This document shows, piece after piece, positions 58,902 through 64,000 of a stretch of DNA of 64,000 nt. This stretch comes from Leucosporidium creatinivorum (Eukaryota; Basidiomycota; Microbotryomycetes; Leucosporidiales; Leucosporidiaceae). A program made the position numbers and the translations under genes. Position 1 is the first letter of the stretch. Each line of letters begins with the position of its first letter. Below the pieces are notes generated by a model that was given only the letters and a program-made list of their open reading frames with translations, was not told the origin of the DNA and did no database searches. The stretch lies in NCBI GenBank assembly GCA_001600635.1, contig BCKL01000009.1:558001-622000 (forward strand), read 5' to 3'.

Positions 58902-61594
58902 TCAGACCTGTTCGGCGCCCTTCTTCTCCTCGGCCTGCTCTCCACCTTCAGCCTTCTCAGCCAACTGGGTATCGACTGGTGCTCCCGATGTGCTCTCAGC
59001 ATCTGTTTTCGCTTCAGGCAGCTTGATGGGCAAGTTTTTGATGAAGAAAGCCAGGACGATGGCGAGGCCGGCGATGGGAACGGCGAGGATGAAGACGCTG
59101 AGAAGCCGATAAGTGTCAGTTGATGCAGCGGAGAGTACGTTGTGCTCAAGGCTGAGAGGCTCACATATTGAGCGACTCGACGTAGGCTCGAACGACGGGC
59201 GCAATGTCGGCCGGCGACAGCTCGGTGTAGATGTTCAGAGGCGACTCTTTGATGACGGAGATGGGGGCGTTCGGAGCGAGAGCGGGAACCTGTAGAGAAA
59301 ACGGGTCAGTTGATTGATTGGAAGACGATGAAGCAAGCGTAAGAGCAGGAAAGATCATCGCCGAGGCGTCGAGCTCCCGTGCACTTCGAGCGAGAACAAC
59401 TCACCCTTTGGTTCAGCATACCGGAGAGGGCGGCTTCTGCGCATGCAAGGCCGACGACACCACCAAGGAACTGTCCGAACGAGGCCATCCCTGTAGCTTG
59501 ACCGAGAAGCCGAGGGTGGTCTCTAAATTCGACCTGCATGGCGAAGAGCGAGTTTTGGAAGGCTGTTGGAGCGCAAGCGAGAGGAGAAGTTTTGAGCGCT
59601 GACCGACCGCTGTGCAGAGAGGACCTACGAAGACCAATGCCGATGCCTGCGAGGATTTGATAGCCGATGATTCGGGCGTTCGAGCTGCCCTCGTTGATCT
59701 GCAACATTGGAGAGGTCAGCGATGCTCTTAGTAGAAAAGGAGGGGGCGAGAGAACGCACCGTGTAGAGGAGCCCGCCGGCGACGGCGAGGATGGGAGGTC
59801 CGGCGATGAGGAAGGGCCAGTAGCGGTTCACGATGGTAACAAGGCGGCCGGAGATGATGAGGGTGAGGACAGTGCTGAGCATGAAAGCGATGATGTCGAT
59901 GCCGGACTTGGTCGCCGAGTGTCGACGGGTGACTTGGTAGAAGATGGGAAGGTCTGCGCGAGAATGAATGTTAGCCAGCGCCGAGAGGGAGAGGAGACCG
60001 AGAGCATCACGCACAGTAGGTGAAGATGAGCATGGCGAATCGAGTGGTGAAGGAGAAGAAGATGATGGCCCAGACGGAGCTTTTCAAGGTAAACGGTCAG
60101 CACACATCGTCTCGGCGCTGAAGAGCGAGCAACTCACTAGCTCTTGAAGAGAGAGGGCGGGACCATCGCTTTGTCACCGAGGTAACGTTGCCAGAAGAAC
60201 AGCGCGACCGCCAACACGGCCGCGAGGATGAGGGTGACAATCACGGCTGCCGACTTCCAAGGTTTCGTGTTGCCGCCCCACTGAAGGCCGAGGATGAGAC
60301 AGGTGACGGAACCGAGGACCAGGGTCGCGCCGAGCCAGTCCATGTGGAGCAGCTTATGAAGCCTGGCCTGCGTGGTGTTCTCCTCGGGCTTCGAGCCGAG
60401 CGGAGGGGCTGCCTTGAGGAGGAACGTGATGGCGACGAGGGTCACTCCGCCGACGGGGAGGTTGATGTAAAAGCACTGTAGGGGAGGCACAGGGTCAGTA
60501 GGGTGTTAGAAGTAGGATGAATATCCGAACGAACCCAGCGCCACGAGACCTGCAGATCGCGAAAGGGTCAGTGTGAGCAGAGAGCGAGCATCATCGCCGA
60601 GCGAACGTACATGATCCGTGAAAGCTCCGCCGATTAGAGGACCGATGATGCTGGAGAGTCCAAATACGGCACCGAACATCCCAAACAGCTTGGGGCGGTC
60701 CTCAAGGCGAGTCACTTGGCCGAGGATCGTGATCCCGGCGATGACTGCGAAGAGGCAAATGTCAGCGAGCCGCTCCTTCCATAAGGAGAGAGCCATACGC
60801 ACAGATACCAGCAGCTCCGACCCCTGAAAACGCTCGACCGAAGATCAGGACGTTGACGTCGTTACAGCTGCCGCAGATGTCCGAGCCGACTTCGAAAATA
60901 GTGACTGCCGCGAGCAGGCAGTACTCTGTGGAACGAGGGAGAGAGTCAGCGCTCGGCCAGAAATGTGCAAGCGCACCCTGAACCTACTCGCAGGGAAGAT
61001 CCGAAGGATCTGGCCGAAGATGAGAAGGAAAGCCGTCTCTGTGAAGCGAAGGATGGTGAGCTCGGCGATTCTCGCGACGTGGGCTGATCAGTGAAGCTGG
61101 TCGGCTTCGACTCGCGAGTGAGAATGAAAGAGCTTGATACCCATCCCTGTTGACTGAAGGCGTCAAAATCGGAGGCGATCTGTTGGAGGAGCAAGGGGGA
61201 AGAGCGCCGAGAAGCGGAGGAGGGTGGTCATGTCGAGGCGTGCAGGAGAGGCGGGAGGGTCAGCAGTGCATGATAGCGGCAGATACAGGCCTGTCCATAC
61301 CCTCGGGAGAGCAGTAGCGAGAATGGTCTGATCCAGCGCGATGAGAAGGATCGAAAGGAGCATTGCCGTGAAAACGAGGGCCAACTTCTTGCCTGTCCAG
61401 TGTAGTGCAGGGTCAGCTTGATACGTTGAAAGTAAAGAGCTCGACTCACCCGTCAACAGCAAGCTCTCGTCGACTGGAGGAGGGCCAACAGGTGGGGCGG
61501 CCGGCGAGATCTCCTCCAGCTCCTTCTCGGACGTCGACAGCTTGTCGTTGGTGAGGGTGACAGTAGGAGAGTGTGGTGCAGCAGTACTGGTCAT
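58902..61594 (-). CDS. MFS transporter, DHA2 (14-TMS) type, copy 2
   Basis: The start MTSTAAPHSPTVTLTN is chosen over an in-frame ATG at 61657 because it aligns with MAATTSS of copy 1. End ...QAEEKKGAEQV. The same blocks are present: '[19 protein letters not shown]', '[21 protein letters not shown]', '[16 protein letters not shown]', '[20 protein letters not shown]', '[20 protein letters not shown]', '[24 protein letters not shown]' and '[24 protein letters not shown]'. Extra introns compared with copy 1 seem to lie near 59561-59630 ('GIGIGL|..NSLFAMQ') and 59700-59760. The tail is rich in Glu and differs from copy 1. A proton-driven efflux pump is likely; divergence from copy 1 may reflect a different substrate. 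Confidence 0.86.
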
Positions 61595-62045
61595 GTTGAT
61601 AGACAGCAACGAGCGAGATGCAGGAGAGAGATCAAGAGGAGAGCGCAAAGGCTCCAAAAGTGGCCTTCGGCTGAACCCTGCTCGACACGCCAGCCCATCG
61701 GCCGAGGTCTGGATTCCGATGCGGCTGCCGGCTGACGAAGCCCTCTGCTCTCGGACGGAGGCGCCGAAGAGGGGCCTACATGAGTGCTAGAGCAGAGAGA
61801 AGCAGCGGTGAAGAGCGAGCAGCTAGACGTCGAAGGAAGAAAGTCATCTCGACCGATTCCTTCGGTCTTCTCGCTGGTGCTTGGCGAAAGGCTTGGGGCT
61901 GATCTCCGTAAGGCAAGGACAGGAGGCTCGACTGTAGCTGAGTAGATAGCACAAGGCTTCCCTCAAGACGTGAGCGAAGCTGGAGCAAGCAGAACCTCCG
62001 TGCTATTGTCCCCTCCGCCGAGGGCCAAGTCGAAGCGCGAGGGCA
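61595..62045. promoter_or_regulatory. MFS copy 2 promoter / 3' flank of the Bqt4-like gene
   Basis: 450 bp without a gene. An in-frame upstream ATG of the MFS gene at 61657 lies here. Confidence 0.4.
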
Positions 62046-63801
62046 CTAGCGAACGTAATCTTTGACAGACGGCCAGACTACAGCCAACAGCAAGGCCGCG
62101 AGTAGCACAACAACAGCATTCATGTGCCCTCCTGCCCCCTCCGCCCTCCTTTGCCGCTGCTCCCTCAGACGAGTGCGCTGACCCTGCTCGGCGGAGACCA
62201 GCTCGAGTTGGCGCTCAAGCTGCTCGACCCGCATGGCAAGGGAAGCGACTGAGAAATCCCCTTCCTCCTCATCATTCTGCTCCCCACCATCACTTCGAGC
62301 ACTCAACAGCTGCTCCAGCCCTTCCTCCAACTTCTCCAACCTCCTCGCAACATCCATCTCTCTCGCCTCTCTCTCCAGCGGCTCCTCTTCCACCTCCCCC
62401 TTGCTCGCTCCCCTTTTACTCGCCACCTCCCGCTCCCTCTCTAACCTCCATTCCCTCCCCACAAACCTCGCCAAAGCATCCACCAACCCCAACCTGCCCT
62501 TCGCCCACCCCTCGTCCGAGCCGCTGAGGATCTCGGCGCGGGTGATGGGCAGGTTGGGGAGTGGGTAGAGGTTTCCTCGTGCTCCTTGCGCATCGGAAGG
62601 CGATGAGGATGGAAGGAGCGCGGTGAGAGAAAGGAGGGAGAGGACGGTGGTGAAGAGGAGGGAAGGGGTCAGGTCGGTCGAGCCCTCCTGGAGGTGTAGG
62701 CTCGAGGAGGCGGAAGGCGAGGAGGGCGAATCCTCGTCGTCGCGGTAGGCTTCGTATTCGGTTATTGTCCAGTCGATGAGGTGCGAGTAGAGGGCTGCGA
62801 AGGTGGTGGGGAAGGAGGAGAGGGAGGCCGAGCTGGGCGAGAGATGGGTGGGGAGGAGGGTGCGGACTTGGAGGTTACTTGGAAGGAGGTGGATGCGAGG
62901 GAAGGTGGTGCTGTAGTGAGATCGATCAGTCAGTGGGGTCGGGCTCCTCATAGAGAGCTGAGAGACTCACGAGAGCATCGCCGAGGTGCTGTAGCGAGCG
63001 GGGTCAATTCGGTCGCTTCCGATCTTCCAGCTATAGCGATGGAAGGGTCAGCCAGACAGCTCAAGCATCCAATCCCACCGAGACTCACTTGTGCACCATT
63101 CCTCCCTCCTCACGATCCTCGACCGAGAAAGCTCGGCGAGTCTCCCATTCGAGGAATCCTGCCAGCTCATCGATGACGCCCAAGTCCTCTGCGATAGTGC
63201 GAGCAGTCTTGAGTGGGACCCAGATATCGATGACTGTGGTAGCCGAGGGTATCAGCGGACGGACTGGTGAGAGGGCCTGCTTCGAGACGAGCGCCGAGCA
63301 GCAGACGGACTGACAAGGTGCGATTCCGGCGAGGGTGGAGTCGAAAGCGGGGCGTCTGAGTTCGGGGTAGAGTAACAAACCCTCCAATGGTGAGATGCCG
63401 ACTGCTAGGAAGATACGAGCGAGCGAAACGAAGGGTTCCCTGCGAGGTGCGAGAGAGAGGTCAGCTCGGTGGGGAGCTCTGGCTCGGAGCTCGACGGACC
63501 TGTGCTCTGGATCCAGGATCCTGACTATTGGTACTGTAGCTACCTCTGCTCCCTGCCTGAGATCCTGCACCTGTACATGTTTTTCGCCTGGCTGCTGTGC
63601 ACGCGCATCGCCTGCTTGGTGACGTCGGAAAAGCAGGTGGGCGACGAGGCAAGGTGTAGGCGAAGCGGAAGAGGCTATTGGCGGGAGGAGGCAGAAGTGA
63701 AGAGGTACAGAATCAGGTGGGAGCGGACGGGGTGCCAGCTTGTCGTGATCCGCTGCTGCTCGAGAGGGTCGAAGCGGAGGAGAGACGCTCGGCATCTGCA
63801 C
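62046..63801 (-). CDS. Bqt4-like APSES/KilA-N protein with C-terminal transmembrane anchor
   Basis: Model: MQMPSVSPPLRPSRAA... 'VPIVRILDPEHR|EPFVSLARIFLAVGISPLEGLLLYPELRRPAFDSTLAGIAPF|IDIWVPLKTARTIAEDLGVIDELAGFLEWETRRAF...MVHK', then exons leading to 'TTFPRIHLLPSNLQVRTLLPTHL'. The part '(R)EPFVSLARIFLAVGI ... IDIWVPLKTARTIAEDLGVIDEL' fits the APSES/KilA-N fold (V.R......V...ILKAAGI ... WVPL..AR.LA...GV...L). A helical/coiled region follows ('MRVEQLERQLELVSAEQGQR'), and the protein ends with 'MNAVVVLLAALLLAVVWPSVKDYVR', a TM near the C-terminus. Fission-yeast Bqt4 has this plan and tethers telomeres to the inner nuclear membrane. The first intron (60 nt) is in frame without a stop. An upstream exon beyond 63801 is possible; the last 200 bp of the window show no other gene. 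Confidence 0.65.
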
Positions 63802-64000
63802 TTTTTGCCCTTCTCTCTCTTGCCATTCGCTGCTCGCTGCCCTCGGGTCTATACAGCTACAAAAGTGAGTTTGATTGCTCTCTTATCGCTGCTATCGTCC
63901 TACACCCCAGCCTCCCCCTGCTGCTCCGAGCGCGAGACAGCACAGCCTGACTGAGCAACAAGCGGTTCCTCAGCCCCGAGTCTAACTTGAGAAGGAAGGG

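Larger units (their letters stand above)
56795..61594. repeat. Segmental duplication, copy 2 (F-box-like gene + MFS gene)
   Basis: Direct repeat of 10800-15465; the offset is about 45,993 bp in the most similar part. It has the same gene content, order and strands. Protein identity is very high for the F-box-like gene but visibly lower over much of the MFS gene. Confidence 0.9.

Overview
The window looks like nuclear DNA of a GC-rich basidiomycete, most likely a red yeast or relative in Pucciniomycotina (Microbotryomycetes-like). That placement is inferred. Genes are closely packed and cut by many introns of about 45-110 nt with GT donors, a CTGAC/CTGAC-like branch site and C/TAG acceptors. 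Several protein families are typical of basidiomycetes (DUF6534-type membrane proteins, an S28 peptidase, F-box-like proteins). No tRNA, rRNA, CRISPR array, LTR element or transposase was recognised.

Layout. 0.1-5.5 kb (-): SSD1-type RNB-domain protein with a Q-rich N-terminus and a 2.7 kb upstream leader/promoter region. 8.2-10.4 kb (+): 2OG-Fe(II) oxygenase. 10.8-15.5 kb: first copy of a two-gene duplicated block, an F-box-like gene (+) and a DHA2-type MFS transporter (-). 16.0-18.0 kb (+): two tandem paralogues of unknown function, one lacking its ATG. 18.1-19.8 kb (-): seven-TM DUF6534-type protein. 20.2-22.3 kb (+): secreted S28 serine peptidase. 22.6-25.7 kb (-): large low-complexity protein with coiled coil and TM. 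26.2-26.7 kb (-): small single-TM protein. 27.0-29.3 kb (-): PRMT3-type arginine methyltransferase, head to head with RPL4 (uL4; 29.8-31.4 kb, +). 31.8-32.9 kb (-): RNase III/dsRBD protein, head to head with a long nuclear protein (33.1-37.8 kb, +) that carries Cys pairs and two HNH-like modules. 37.8-44.6 kb: gene-poor stretch holding a possible decayed spliced gene and a small relic of an RPL4 3' end. 44.6-47.8 kb (+): SOK1/TCP11. 48.0-49.6 kb (-): MOSC/mARC-like protein. 49.9-53.5 kb (-): PRP6/Prp1 splicing factor. 54.0-55.1 kb (-): RHO1. 55.6-56.6 kb (+): type II haloacid dehalogenase-like protein. 56.8-61.6 kb: second copy of the F-box + MFS block. 62.0-63.8 kb (-): Bqt4-like APSES/KilA-N protein with a C-terminal TM.

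Most genes are unrelated housekeeping genes (ribosome, spliceosome, cell-wall/polarity signalling through SSD1, RHO1 and SOK1, arginine methylation), so no operon-like pathway is evident. The most notable items are: the 46-kb-spaced direct duplication with mosaic divergence and the same ambiguous bases in both copies; the HNH-like multi-module gene; an RNase III that keeps its acidic tetrad in an otherwise divergent domain; an SSD1 homologue with an intact RNB aspartate cluster; a PRMT3 whose zinc finger has lost its cysteines; and the RPL4 relic, whose differences from the nearby RPL4 are almost all synonymous.
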